Source of the DNA: Oncomelania hupensis | Taxonomy: Eukaryota > Mollusca > Gastropoda > Littorinimorpha > Pomatiopsidae | DNA: 64,000 nt | NCBI GenBank assembly: GCA_036898135.1 | Contig: CM072522.1 | Coordinates: forward strand, 8,903,686 to 8,967,685 | Reading direction: 5' to 3' | In this document: one piece after another, positions 51,181 to 62,275 of the stretch | How the letters are laid out: every line of letters begins with the position of its first letter | Position numbering within the stretch: the stretch's first letter is position 1 | Program-made: the position numbers and the translations under genes | The notes under the pieces: generated by a model | Seen by the model: the letters and a program-made list of their open reading frames with translations, nothing else | Told to the model about the DNA's origin: nothing | Databases searched by the model: none

Positions 51181-51529
51181 TGCCAAACGTGTCTATGACC
51201 AACCTCTGAATCAAGTGGAATACCAAAACACTAGCAATATTGCAATTCAATAACAACAATGCAAAGACAATCAAATTCGTAATCAATAATAGAATAAAAC
51301 AAGAGTCAAATGGCATACAACAGTTATTTAAGCAAAACCTGCAAAAGAACAATGCAACATACAGGCACAAAAAGAATTGAAGTAAAAAAGTTTTTAAGCA
51401 AAGAATATTGCACCCAAATTGAGTCCGTGTTCTACACTTACAACTATTCTAAGTTATCCTACTTCTACTGTTATCTAATTTTATTGTACCTAGATCCGGT
51501 TATACCCAATTCCTATTATCCACAGATCC

Positions 51530-51551
51530 TGGCTAGGCTCGCCAATTAAAG
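51530..51551 (-). promoter_or_regulatory. Candidate tRNA primer-binding site
   Basis: Seven bases inside the 5' LTR boundary the minus strand reads TGGCGAGCCTAGCCAGG; TGG complements a tRNA CCA end. The primer tRNA was not identified. Confidence 0.6.
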
Positions 51552-53084
51552 TGTCACGTGTGGTTTAGTTGTTACTGGGCTCTGCACAATGGAATGATGT
51601 AAACCTCACGCTTTATTCGATGGGAACTGCTAGTTAGTCACCCTGTGAATTACTTTAATAAATTTATTTGTGTAGCTCGGTCTGTGTTAAGGCTGGGATA
51701 CAGAGATAGATAGAAAAATGGTAAAAGATCACTGTCACACTAGCTTTCACACGGCTATGAATCATATGTAGTCCAGCCACTTAATAACAGTTAAAATCAC
51801 ACATTAATTTCTTCTACTCTATACAAGATTTTCGATGTACTAATCTACCTTAAAATGTCATAAGTCAATGCAAATAATTCGATCGCTGATAGTCTAGGCA
51901 GCTGTTATGTCTTCATCGGGCACTGGCTTCTAGATTTCATGAATATTGGACTACTGTGGTCCGTTTTACTACAGTTCTGAAGAGTGGACTACTGTGGTCC
52001 TTTTGCTATCAGTTTGGGTGCACTTCTTCCGTGTCACTTAACTGCAGTATGGTGGGTTTGAAGTCCTTCGTTGAGGTAGCTTCTGGTACACGATGTGTCG
52101 TCGTGTAGTTTGGTCCCTTGCCACGCTGTGGGGTCTTGCAGGGTGTTTCCAGGGTTGCTCCCTCAGTCTTGTGCTGTAGGGACTAAACAGCCAACTTGGT
52201 TTTCCAGTGGAGTTGGGCGCACGGGATAGCTCGCCTGCTCGTCTGTAATATAAGAGACGAAATTCTGCACAACCCTGAATAATCGGTTTGTGCAGAGCGT
52301 CTCACTGAAAGCCAAAGTAGCCCTCAGTGATAGCTCCACATCTCTATACATAAGCGACGAACATTCTGCTACGTCTGTGGTCCACTGGAATCTCAACTCT
52401 AATTTCCTATACATACATAAATATAAAACATGGCTAAGTACACACATACAGAATTAATAATAATATAAACATTCACGGGTACAGCAACTGGTCTGCAAAC
52501 ATACATATTTGTTCAACAACAGTGGTTCCGTCAGGTATACAACATGGCGGCGCAACCGGTCGTGTTTCGCCACGTGTTCGGCTTTTCCACGTGGTCACGC
52601 AAATTCGGAGTAACAATTCAAATCTATGCATGGCAAATTCTACAAACATAATTTCAACAATAATATAAATATATCACGATGAAACAGAAGTATGTTCATT
52701 TACCTGTTTGACAAAGTCAGGCCTCGTGGCTACTTGAGTGAATTCTAAAATTCACAAGTCCTGTTTCCTGGTCTATGAGTGAAGATAGTTCTCTGCTCCG
52801 GTCTAGCTGTGTAGACTTCGGTGTCTTTCGTAGCACTGACTTAAGATATCCTAGGTTTTGACCCAGTCAGAACCGGCTCTAACCGCTCTGCCTGCGTCCC
52901 ATTGGTTACTTTCAGATTCAAGGCACACAGTGCTGACGTCACTAACTGCCGGCGTCAAGCTCGCAGTGTGTGTACCTCCTATACTGTAATCAGCTGCTGT
53001 GTAATACATTAACTTTCTAAAGTTACAATGACTAAACAAGGCTAAATAGTAAATAGGCAGGGTAAAACTAGCAATCTCGTCACA
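51552..53084 (-). repeat. 5' LTR of Gmr1-type element
   Basis: Same length and termini as the partner LTR, followed on the right by AGAAT. Confidence 0.95.
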
Positions 53085-53145
53085 AGAATAAAACCGAGTC
53101 ATAATACCTCAGAGAACATTAAAACGTTTGAAATTTTTTTTTCCT

Positions 53146-53358
<213 letters not shown>

Positions 53359-53433
53359 GTGGAGAGAAAAGATGATACAGTCTTGGAGGCTAGGGTGAAG
53401 AAGAATTCTCTCTCTCTCTCTCTCTCTCTCGCA

Positions 53434-53495
<62 letters not shown>

Positions 53496-53646
53496 GCCAG
53501 TTCGTTGATGACCGTTGAAAGTTTTATTTTCGAAGTGCATCCTACAAAAGGCAATCCATAACAGCTACATTCTGCCCTCTCTGTGTGTCTGACTCGTTCT
53601 CCCGTTCTCTTGTTCTCTTTCTCGAGTGTGTGTCTCGTCTATGTCC

Positions 53647-53647
<1 letters not shown>

Positions 53648-53684
<37 letters not shown>
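53648..53684. repeat. (CAA)n microsatellite
   Basis: Twelve or so units. 53500-53900 otherwise shows nothing recognisable. Confidence 0.95.
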
Positions 53685-53902
53685 GTGACTGTAGTGATTG
53701 TCGTTTCTTTAAACAAATCTGGAAGACCTAGAATTAATTCCAACCACTATCCTGGCCCCGTATGGATTCCCCATGGACGATAAGACACGCAAAACTAATG
53801 AATAACCAATCAGCTTTTAGATGACTTTCTGGTAAAGCCTTCCATTCCCACTGTTGGGTATACCGGAAAAAAAGACCGTTTGATGGTTTCGGGGATTATT
53901 CT

Positions 53903-54310
53903 GTATGAACTTTTAGGTTTACCGGACGACTTCAGATATATTCCGATCCGAACTTTGTAGTACGAACGCCATGTGTACAAAAAATAACCTATTTATTAGT
54001 GTTCTCCAATCCGAACTTTTGAGGGTTACTGGACAACGACTTTTTATAGATAATGATCCGAACTTTGGCGGTAAGAAGAATATATTTGTACAAGAAAATT
54101 ACCTTTGGGTATTTTCCGATCGGAAGTTTTAGGTTTTTCGGACAAGGCCTCTGATCATTTCCGATCCGAACTTTGTGGTTCAAAGAATGAATATGTATAA
54201 ATGTACAAGAAAAATGACATGTTTCTCCGATCCTAAATTTTACGTTTACCGGACACAGACTTCTGATAAATTCCGATCCGAACATTGGGGTACGAAGAAT
54301 ATGTATGCCA
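53903..54310. repeat. ~110-bp degenerate tandem repeat, four units
   Basis: Each unit has GxACTTTTAGGTTTxCCGGAC, then TTCCGATCCGAACTTT, then a GTACAAGAAAA-like stretch. The minus-strand frame here with repeated VRI/RIG segments is the repeat, not a gene. Confidence 0.75.
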
Positions 54311-54529
54311 GACTGAGACAGACTGTCTGTGAAAGTCAGTGACAGATAGCAATGCGAACGGTAAAAACCTCAACACAGCGTTTGAAACCCCAAACCCCAT
54401 AATTTTATAAGCACATGCTCCTGTCATTATCTAAATGTGAGAGAATCCCGGATCCTACACACACCGTCGCTATAGATATAAAGAACAGGTAAGCCTACCA
54501 GTACGCATATATAATTATACGGTGATATT

Positions 54530-54743
54530 CCTATCCTATCATATCCTATCCCGTAACTCGGAGGTCATAGGGGCACCACAGATGATCGTTTAACCAGCGT
54601 ACTCCATCTTTCTCTGTCCTCAGCAACCCTGATGGCTTCGCTCAATGACAAGCTAATCCATTCTCGAATGGTGTCCTCCCACCTCTTTATTCGGTCTCCC
54701 TCTTCTTCTACCTCCTTGCACTGTGCCTTGCAGGATGGTCAAG
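54530..54743 (-). mobile_element. RTE-type LINE 3' end
   Basis: Tail CCTATCC on the left, then the conserved 3' end. Flanked by an 11-bp duplication ACGGTGATATT at 54519-54529 and 54744-54754. Confidence 0.9.
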
Positions 54744-54959
54744 ACGGTGATATTATACACATATATAACTATATTAGTACAGAGAGGGACGCGGTCTATA
54801 AAGAGTCAGCAGCTCTCACATCCTGCGCCTGCGTTTTATAGCAATGGCAGACACAGATAGACGCGTCAGTCGTCACTCCAAATGCAAAATGAAAACACAA
54901 GGTGAGCCGCCATCTAGAAGATCTATATATGAACGGTATCTTGTGTCTTGATAATTTAT

Positions 54960-54975
54960 AATCTTGCATTCTTCT

Positions 54976-55011
<36 letters not shown>

Positions 55012-55209
55012 CCTTCAGAGCTCTTTCTCCTGCTTCGACTCTTTGCAGTCCGCTGCAATTTATAAACAAAAAACAATGACTACCTAATTTCTATTGTCTT
55101 CTTGTTCTTATTTCTTGTTGTTGTTGTTTTTCTCCTCCTCCTCCTCCTCCTCTTTCTCCTTCTTCTCATCCTCCTCCTTCTCATCATCATCACCAGTTAT
55201 CATAGCATC

Positions 55210-55266
<57 letters not shown>

Positions 55267-55360
55267 TTCTTCTTCTTCTTCTTCTTCTTCTTCTTCTTCT
55301 TCTTCTTCTTCTTCTTCTTCGTCTTCTTCTTCTTCTTCCTCTTCTTCTTCTTCTTCTTCA
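54960..55360. repeat. (TTC)n/(CAT)n compound microsatellite
   Basis: TTC/CTC-rich to 55190, CAT at 55206-55265, TTC at 55266-55358. Confidence 0.95.
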
Positions 55361-55364
55361 ATTG

Positions 55365-55950
55365 CACCCGGTACACACTGGTCGAAGGCTGCCAGAAGCA
55401 TGTTTTACTAGTCGCCTCAACAGGCAATAAAGCATGCTCTCATGCTTCATAGCACTGCTTCCTACACGTTTCAAGCGCTATAGTGACGGAAAAAGCGCAA
55501 TTTCACTGTAAATATATACAGGATGTTGCTCTACAACATTCCGCTCTTTCCGTCTCAAAAACCCATTTGCCTTGTTGGATTCTTAAATTGCATGAAACCA
55601 AGTGAGGACACTCTCCGGCGTCAACAAACGGTTCAAAAACATTGTCAAACGGTTCGTAAAAGACAGTTGACCTAGAAACTAATACAATTTGACCTAATTC
55701 GTCCCCTAGAGGAGACGAAACTTGCATTTTTCTATTTTCATGAGTTCACTGCAGTGAAATTGCGCTTTTTCCGTGACTATAGAGCTTGAAGCGTATAGAA
55801 AGCAGTGCTCTGAAGCATGGGAGCATGCTTTATCGCCTGTTGTGGCGACTAGTAACGCATGCTTCTGGTAGCGTTCGACCAATGTGTATCGGGTGTCTTC
55901 TTCTTCTTCTTCTTCTTCTTCTTCTTCTTCTTCTTCTTCTTCTTCAATTG
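55365..55950. mobile_element. Foldback element with ~145-bp inverted arms and (TTC)n end
   Basis: Left arm from CACCCGGTACACACTGG (55365), right arm ending CCAATGTGTATCGGGTG (55895), roughly 88% complementary over about 145 bp. The middle holds a partial TTGACCTAATTCGTC palindrome. TTCTTCAATTG occurs directly before the left arm (55354-55364) and again after the (TCT)n that follows the right arm (55940-55950). No coding capacity. Confidence 0.75.
55689..55720. repeat. TTGACCTA palindrome, decayed copy
   Basis: TTGACCTAATTCGTCCCCTA pairs with GAGACGAA; the outer right arm is eroded. Confidence 0.6.
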
Positions 55951-55980
55951 TTATATTTTAATTTAATTTTATTTGTATTT

Positions 55981-56285
55981 AATCCTTGTTATATAGCGTT
56001 TTCCCAGCTTAAGAGCTGCTCAAGGCGCTGGCCATACAGATGCTTACTCAAGTCGTGCCGGGGAGCCCACCTGCAGCCTTTGGGCGTATAATCTAACGTC
56101 CAGACGACTGAGCACGGTCCTGGGCGACCTGGGACGGGGAAAATGAACCTAGTGCGTGCTGGGTGTAGTTGTGTAGCCGGCACTCACCCCTCTAGAACAT
56201 GAGCGTCAGGATCTTTTAAGTCCACGCGATGAAATGCGTGCGTGCACAGACTAGACCTCGGTTTATACTCTCATCCGAAAGAGTA
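55981..56285 (-). mobile_element. SINE family B, 5'-truncated
   Basis: The minus strand carries AGAGTATAAACCGAGGTCTA, GATCCTGACGCTCATGTTCT and ends AACGCTATATAACAAGGATT. The tRNA-like head is missing. 56286-56575 next to it is unassigned. Confidence 0.8.
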
Positions 56286-56579
56286 ATGCATAGCTCCTTC
56301 TCCCGCTTCTTGGTGGTGTTGGAACAATGAAAAGTTTTTAAAAATTATATAAGAAATCCAACATTCTTGAAACCATCGCCCTTTTGAAGGTAGAATACGC
56401 AGTCACGGGCATTACACAAATTGGACGCCTATGCAGCGGATGGTCGATAACACAGAGGTAGATAACATACTGCCATTTGTATTATCTAACAGATGATACC
56501 AAGGGCTTGCTGTTATCTTACCGCTGTGCTATCGAAGATCCGCCATATAGACCGCCCGACTGGGCCTGATGCCAGTAAA

Positions 56580-56756
56580 CAAACACACACACACACACAC
56601 ACACATACACACAACCACACACCCACACACGCACACACACCCCTCCACACAAACGCACACACACACACAAACACATACACACAGAGAGAAAAAAAGAGAT
56701 TACATTACATGATTATTGCTTTAGGTCCAGCGGACTCTTCCGAGCCAAATCAGGAC

Positions 56757-56854
<98 letters not shown>

Positions 56855-56870
56855 AGAAAAGAGAGAGAAA
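56580..56870. repeat. (AC)n and (GA)n tracts
   Basis: AC at 56580-56690 and GA at 56758-56850, separated by a hairpin mini insertion. Confidence 0.92.
56704..56757 (-). mobile_element. Hairpin-only insertion within simple repeat
   Basis: ATTACATGATTATTGCTTTA and the GGTCC...GGACC hairpin only. Flanks are AAAGAGA-type repeat on both sides, so the duplication cannot be delimited. Confidence 0.8.
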
Positions 56871-56924
56871 AAAAAACCACAAACATGTGACGGTGTTTGT
56901 AAATACAAAGGAAAGTTCCGGATC

Positions 56925-57150
56925 GAGATTTAAGAAAAGACGCTGTTGAAAATGTGTGTTTTCAGTCCAGAGCGAAAGGAATGATCGAGATGATGCAGCA
57001 GACTACATAGTTAAAGAAAGAAAATTCGAAACTGTAGGGGCTTAAGAGCATAATGAGCGTTCGCCAAAAGTTTTTGTTGTGATACGGGGAATGCGAAGCT
57101 GGCGAACTGTCAGAAGATGAACGGAAAGATGTTGATGGTATAGTGGACTA
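56925..57150 (-). pseudogene. CR1/L2-like LINE ORF2 C-terminal relic
   Basis: The minus strand reads LRIPRITTKTFGERSLCS (about 57060-57115), a stop, AP, and then in shifting frames NFLSLTM and GLKTHIFN, the RxPxxxTKTFGxRSFSxAAPxxWNSLP...LKTHLF pattern of many LINEs. It is heavily mutated. Confidence 0.6.
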
Positions 57151-57173
57151 ACTCGGAGAGATTTTAATCTACC

Positions 57174-57213
57174 CAACGCAACGCAACGCAACGCAACGCA
57201 ACGCAACGCAACG
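57174..57213. repeat. (AACGC)n microsatellite
   Basis: Eight nearly perfect pentanucleotide units. Confidence 0.95.
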
Positions 57214-57407
57214 AGATACAATAGACTAGTCAGAGTGACAGCGTTCAAGCAAAGACTTGCAATTGTATACTGTATTCTATTCTCCACGGAAACCAGTGCA
57301 ATGATTTCATATAAGAAGTGACGTGAAATTTCATTGGGACACCGACTTATAAGTTCCTTTTCTACAGGAATGAAATAGCAAATGATGGCACACAAAAATG
57401 GGGATCT

Positions 57408-57586
57408 TTGGTGGCGCAGTGGGTTAGTGGACGGTTTCCTATGCATGCCGAGAGTCGAGGGTTCCCTTGCCGCAAGGAGCGAACATACTTAGGTACGAGA
57501 CTATTCAGGTCGCCGAGGGTTTTCTCCGGGTACCCCGGTTTTCTCCCCTCCCTTCAATAATGGTATTGGATGCAGTCAACCTCAAA
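57408..57586 (+). mobile_element. SINE family C, with tRNA-like head
   Basis: TGGCGCAGTGGGTTAGTGGAC is A-box-like and GAGGGTTCCC is a weak B box. The body GGTCGCCGAGGGTTTTCTCC and end AATGGTATTGGATGCAGTCA match 15121-15226. Confidence 0.65.
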
Positions 57587-57808
57587 ATAATGTCAACAAC
57601 AAGAACAAAAAATTTCCATTTCCTTTCTGTCTTCTAAATCTCTCTGGCCTTTACACCGCATGTTTGAATGATAGATGTGTTTCGTTGTGTACGAGTTGTG
57701 AGAGTGTGTGAAACACGGCGAGCATGTATGTTGGTTCAGATCGCCGCGTTTGGAGCCTGATTATGGGTAATTTGGGAGGGGGATGCGCATTAATGGTATC
57801 TCATCCAG

Positions 57809-57811
<3 letters not shown>

Positions 57812-57896
<85 letters not shown>

Positions 57897-57920
57897 TTAA
57901 TATTATTATTATTATTATTA

Positions 57921-57967
<47 letters not shown>
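57812..57967. repeat. Palindromic (AAT)n-(ATT)n microsatellite
   Basis: About 27 AAT units followed through AAAATTAAT by about 22 ATT units. Confidence 0.95.
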
Positions 57968-57969
<2 letters not shown>

Positions 57970-58138
57970 AACAAGAACATAATTATCGTAGTGCATACAC
58001 ACGCGAACCGTGCAGGCACACCGGCTGTCAAAGACAAGGTTTCCTCACAGCACAAGGGGCTGATTAACTGAAGTAACTAACCGTTACGTGCCGTTTTGAT
58101 GTGGATCAACAAGCCAGAGACTAGAACCCGTAGATAAG

Positions 58139-58142
<4 letters not shown>
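57968..58142. other. Unassigned sequence
   Basis: Nothing recognised. Confidence 0.3.

Positions 58143-58229
<87 letters not shown>
58143..58229. repeat. (GA)n microsatellite
   Basis: Pure AG run. 58230-58590 after it is unassigned. Confidence 0.97.
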
Positions 58230-58231
<2 letters not shown>

Positions 58232-58590
58232 ACGGCATGTGGTTCTTGGAAGGCCGCATTACGCAGTTATATAAATGGTTCAGGTCAATAGGTCATATAC
58301 CTTTCACTAAAAATAGACGGGAATGTTGTTTTATTAATTTTAATTTTTTTCGTTGCCTGATAATATTTACATATAACTGGAGATACTTGTTAAATAGTCG
58401 GAAAGAATCAGAACGAACGAAATGGCGGCCTATCCGTCGGTACGTCGGTCCGTCGCTGTCCGTCGCGCGACTTATCTCAAGAACCATTCAGCGGTTTCAA
58501 ACTTCCTCGGAACATTATTATAGGCTAGTGGACAACCTCTCCCTCTCCCCCAACCCTTATCTCTTCCCATCGTTTCATCTTCCACCCTCC

Positions 58591-58591
<1 letters not shown>

Positions 58592-58670
<79 letters not shown>

Positions 58671-58672
58671 TT
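58592..58672. repeat. (CT)n microsatellite
   Basis: Nearly pure CT. 58673-59020 is unassigned. Confidence 0.96.
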
Positions 58673-59022
58673 TCAATTCTATCTCCAAAAATTATATTTC
58701 CAACAGTTACGACTTAGACGCTCTCTTTGATTTCAAGTGGTTATTGTGTTGAGGCACGATGCGTGCGATAAAGGTGTTTACTCATCTTTTATCTATAGGT
58801 CGTTGGTGGAGGGGCCTTATGTATTGTTCAGTTGTTTCCGTCAGTCAACATGTTGTGGTTATTTGATCGAAGCTTCGAGATGATTATGGAGAGTTCTATG
58901 ACGTAACTTCGGTGACGAGTTTTAATCTGATTAATCTGATTGGCTGATTGTGTCATTCTGGAACGTGTTGCGTTTTTCTAATTTGTTGATAAACCATAAT
59001 TATATAAATAGTACGCTGTTTG

Positions 59023-59025
<3 letters not shown>

Positions 59026-59085
<60 letters not shown>
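59026..59085. repeat. (GA)n microsatellite
   Basis: Pure AG run just upstream of the LINE 3' end. Confidence 0.96.
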
Positions 59086-59088
<3 letters not shown>

Positions 59089-59144
59089 GTTTTGGAAAGA
59101 GGCTTTGTATGCAGTTTTTGATGCTGTTTGCTGATTAAAGTTGG

Positions 59145-59447
59145 AAAACCTCATAATGACGACTCCTTCATTGTTGCTTAGTGAACGGGTTGCGGGGGTA
59201 AGGAATTTGAAGACGCATCTTTTTAAGAGAGGCCTTTTCTTAGGCGCCCTGAGTGAGTGTTTTGGGGTGTTGGGATGTGTATGTGGTTGCGTGTTATTGA
59301 CCAATGTACGCATGTTGTGTTTACATTTGTTTGTGTAAAGAGCTTTGTGATTTTGGAAAGCACTGTATAAATTGCCTGTTATTCTTATTATTATTCTTAT
59401 TATTCTTATTATTCTTATTATTCTTATTATTCTTATTATTCTTATTC

Positions 59448-59480
<33 letters not shown>
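59145..59480 (+). mobile_element. CR1/L2-like LINE 3' end with (TTATTC)n/(TTA)n tail
   Basis: Encodes NLKTHLFKRGLFLGALSE and continues through a 3' UTR nearly identical to 12270-12400 (minus). It ends GCACTGTATAAATTGCCTG, after which (TTATTC)n begins at about 59383 and becomes (TTA)n. Confidence 0.85.
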
Positions 59481-59482
<2 letters not shown>

Positions 59483-59885
59483 GTTATTATTATTTATTAG
59501 TTACACAAGATTCAAGCATCTGGGCTGAATCGAGTATTGACTAATTAATCCGAGCATGTTCTGCATCGTGAATGAATGCGAGTGTCTTTCTGTATGTGCA
59601 TGTATGTGTAGGTTTGTCTGCTTGTGTGTCTGCTCGTTTGACAGTCTGTTTGCCTGCGTTCTTAATCTTTCTTTGAATTAATAATTGTTCTCGGTTGTCG
59701 GGAAAGTAAAACAAAATATCTGCCTAGTGTGGCCGTGAAGGGTGTGGAACTCGTGGAAGGAAGCCGAGAGCCTGGAATCCGGAAACACCCAGACGACTAA
59801 CTCCAACACACAAAACCTCGCGCCAGTCTTACTCGTCATGAACATTGTTTTGGGCTGCTGTTGCTGGTACGATTTGTTTTATTAG
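59481..59885. other. Unassigned sequence
   Basis: No gene or named repeat. Confidence 0.35.
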
Positions 59886-59887
59886 AA

Positions 59888-60008
59888 TTGTTATTTTTAT
59901 CTGGCACTTTATCAGCTCAAGAATTGCTCAAGGCGCTTGCTGAAACAGAATCTAACCCAAACCTTCCATGGCGGCAACTTGTCTTGCTGCTTTACGCACA
60001 CCCTCTAA
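59888..60008 (-). mobile_element. SINE family B, 3' part (split copy)
   Basis: GCTCAAGAATTGCTCAAGGC and following bases match the SINE 3' region. It continues at 60702 after the inserted retroposon. Confidence 0.7.
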
Positions 60009-60688
60009 TTGATTGATTGATTGATTTATTCTTGCTTTAGGTCCAGCGGACTCTTCCGAGCCAAATCAGAACCGGACAACCCCCGATCCACATAAAAGAT
60101 CTGCTGAAACAACCCTAGTGGGAAAATTGAACGCCCTCCACCGGCCAGTCACTTTACAATAAAGACATCCCACGCGGGGGACGGCTGAGGGTTTACCTCA
60201 ACTACGCGAACCCCCGGTTACAAAAACAAAATAGAATACAACCATCATTACAAATCATCAACAAAACATATACATATAAAATGCCTATATTGCTAAATAC
60301 TAACATCATAGGAAGCCCTAGTGACCACCCAGCAGAAAGCGTCCAACACTCCCAAGCTGATCCAACAGACCTCATACACAAACAAGGAGTCTTGTCCAGG
60401 AAGAGTTTTCAAGAAAAAATGTAGGTCATTGATCTAGCGAAGAAGAAGATAGTATAGCAGAGTGATAGGACAGAGCAGGAATGGGAAAGAGTAAATGAGG
60501 AAGATAGCAACAGTGGGAATTTAAAGCACTAAATTTCCATAAAGTGGGGATACTATTTATACTGAAACCCCCGGCACTCCATCTACTTCACTACAAAGGC
60601 AAGACAGGTTTTCAACTGGGGCTTTCACTTTTCCCTTTATAGGTTAGAACAATCTACAGTGGCAAGATTGCTCATGACCCCAAGGGGT
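60009..60688 (-). mobile_element. Full-length hairpin-tailed retroposon, copy 4
   Basis: 680 bp with a perfect 13-bp duplication GCACACCCTCTAA at 59996-60008 and 60689-60701. The 5' end (right) is ACCCCTTGGGGTCATG, identical to copy 1. The 3' end has the hairpin and a (AATC)n tail. It splits a SINE family B copy. Confidence 0.92.
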
Positions 60689-60701
60689 GCACACCCTCTA
60701 A

Positions 60702-60855
60702 GGCCCCAGGCAACTGAGCAAACCTGGAATACTGAGGAGGAAAGCTGAATAGTGAATGCTGGGTGTGCTTGTTTAACTGACGCCCACCCTTTTGGGACAT
60801 GAGCATCTGGATCTTTAAAGTCCGTGCAATGGAATGCGTGCATGCACAGAGTAAG
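60702..60855 (-). mobile_element. SINE family B, middle part (split copy)
   Basis: GTGAATGCTGGGTGTGCTTG and ACATGAGCATCTGGATCTTT correspond to the SINE middle, continuing from 60008. Confidence 0.7.
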
Positions 60856-61114
60856 GGCATCGCGATCGCCTGAGTATCAGGATCACGTTTTCGTCACCCC
60901 AAGACGTCGGAAATTCGAACCGTTGCTTGCATGTCTCTCTCTGGCTGTCTGTCTGCCTGTCTGCCTGCCTGTCTGTCTCTCTATATGTCTGATTCTTCTC
61001 TCTTTCGCTCTTATTTTTTTTTATTTTTTTTTTTTACAAAGACGCCTAATGTGAAAGATATTCAGTTAATTACAAAATTCTTCTACTGCTCCAACGTATT
61101 ACACCTACACTTTC
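60856..61114. other. Unassigned, pyrimidine-rich sequence
   Basis: CTGT-rich at 60940-60985 and a T run at 61013-61034. Confidence 0.35.
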
Positions 61115-62275
61115 AAATGTCCTATCCTATCTTATCCTATCCTATCCTATCCTATCCCGTAACTCGGAGGTCGTTGGGGCACCACAGATGATCGTTTAAC
61201 CAGCGTACTCCATCTTTCTCTGTCCTCAGCAACCCTGATTGTTTCGCTCAGTGTCAAACCAGTCAATACTAGAATGTTGTCCTCCCACCTCATTTTCGGT
61301 CTCCCTCTTTTTCTACCTCCTTGCACTGTGCCTTGCAGGATGATCTTTGCAAGACCACATGATCTGGTGACGTTTACATTACATTACATTTCATAATTGT
61401 TGCTTTAGGTCCAGCGGACTCTTCCGAGCCAATTCAGGACCGGACAACCCCCAATACGCATAAAAGATCTGCTGAAACAACCCTAGTGGGAAAACTGAAT
61501 GCCCTCCACCAGCCAGTCACTTTACAATAAAGACATCCCACGCAGGGGACGGCTGAGGCTTTACCCCAACTAATCGAACCCCCGTTTACAAAAACAAAAT
61601 AGAATACAAACATCATTATAAATTATCAACAAAACACATACATATAAAATGCCTACATTGCTAAATAATGACATCATAGGAAGCCCTAGTGACCACCTGG
61701 CAGAAAGCGTCCAACATTCCCAAGCTGATCCAACAGACCTCATACACGAACAAGGAGTCTTGTCCCGGAAGAGTTTTCAAGAAAAAGGGTAGATGACTGG
61801 TATAGCGAAGAAGACGATAGTATAGCAGATTGATAGAACAGAGCAGGAATGAAAAAGAGCAAATGAGAAAGACAGCGACAGTGGGAATTTAAAGCATCTG
61901 GTGACGTGGCCATACCATCGGAGTTTCCGTTTTTTAACCACTGTGAGCAGGTCATCGTGTTGTTCAATGGCTTGTGTGATGGCCTGTCGGACTTCGTCTT
62001 TTGTGATGTGCAGAGTAAAGGAAATGCCCAGAAGTATTCTGTAGCACCTCATCTCCATGCTTTGAATTCTTCGTTGTAGATCTGATGTGAGGGTCCATAT
62101 TTCGCAAGCATATAGGAAGATGGAGATGACAAGAGAGCGCAGCAGTCTTACCTTGGAATGTAGACTGATGGTCCTGTCTTTCCAAATTGGCTTCAACCTC
62201 GCAAGGGCAGTAGTTGTTTGTGCGATCCTGGAGACTGAGGACTTCCTGTCGGGACCCATTGTCTGATACAATGGA
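61115..62275 (-). pseudogene. RTE-type LINE C-terminal portion, interrupted
   Basis: Tail CCTATCC repeats at 61120-61157, then the 3' end to 61373, a retroposon insertion, and the continuation from 61908. The minus strand encodes LHSKVRLLRSLVISIFLYAC and DEVRQAITQAIEQHDDLLTV. It extends upstream to VSDTMGPDRKSSV-type sequence in the RT C-terminal region. Confidence 0.85.
61374..61895 (-). mobile_element. Hairpin-tailed retroposon, copy 5 (5'-truncated)
   Basis: Bracketed by a 12-bp duplication ATCTGGTGACGT at 61362-61373 and 61896-61907, which is RTE LINE sequence. The 3' hairpin is on the left with an ATTACATT tail. Confidence 0.92.

Larger units (their letters stand above)
44817..53084 (-). 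mobile_element. Complete Gmr1-type Ty3/gypsy LTR retrotransposon
   Basis: 8268 bp with two 1533-bp LTRs and a perfect AGAAT duplication at 44812-44816 and 53085-53089. Reading on the minus strand: LTR, primer-binding site, gag-protease-integrase frame, RT-RNase H, polypurine tract, LTR. Integrase precedes RT, the copia-like order known in Gmr1-type Ty3/gypsy elements. LTRs differ at about 21 positions by eye count and no indels, so the insertion is fairly recent. There is no envelope-like gene. Confidence 0.93.

Noticed and set aside
46517..53084. An endogenous retrovirus with env
   Set aside because: No frame follows RNase H, and the ~170 bp between the pol stop and the LTR has no coding capacity.
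53989..54285. A 98-codon minus-strand gene
   Set aside because: It lies entirely in the ~110-bp tandem repeat, and its internal repetition mirrors the DNA repeat.
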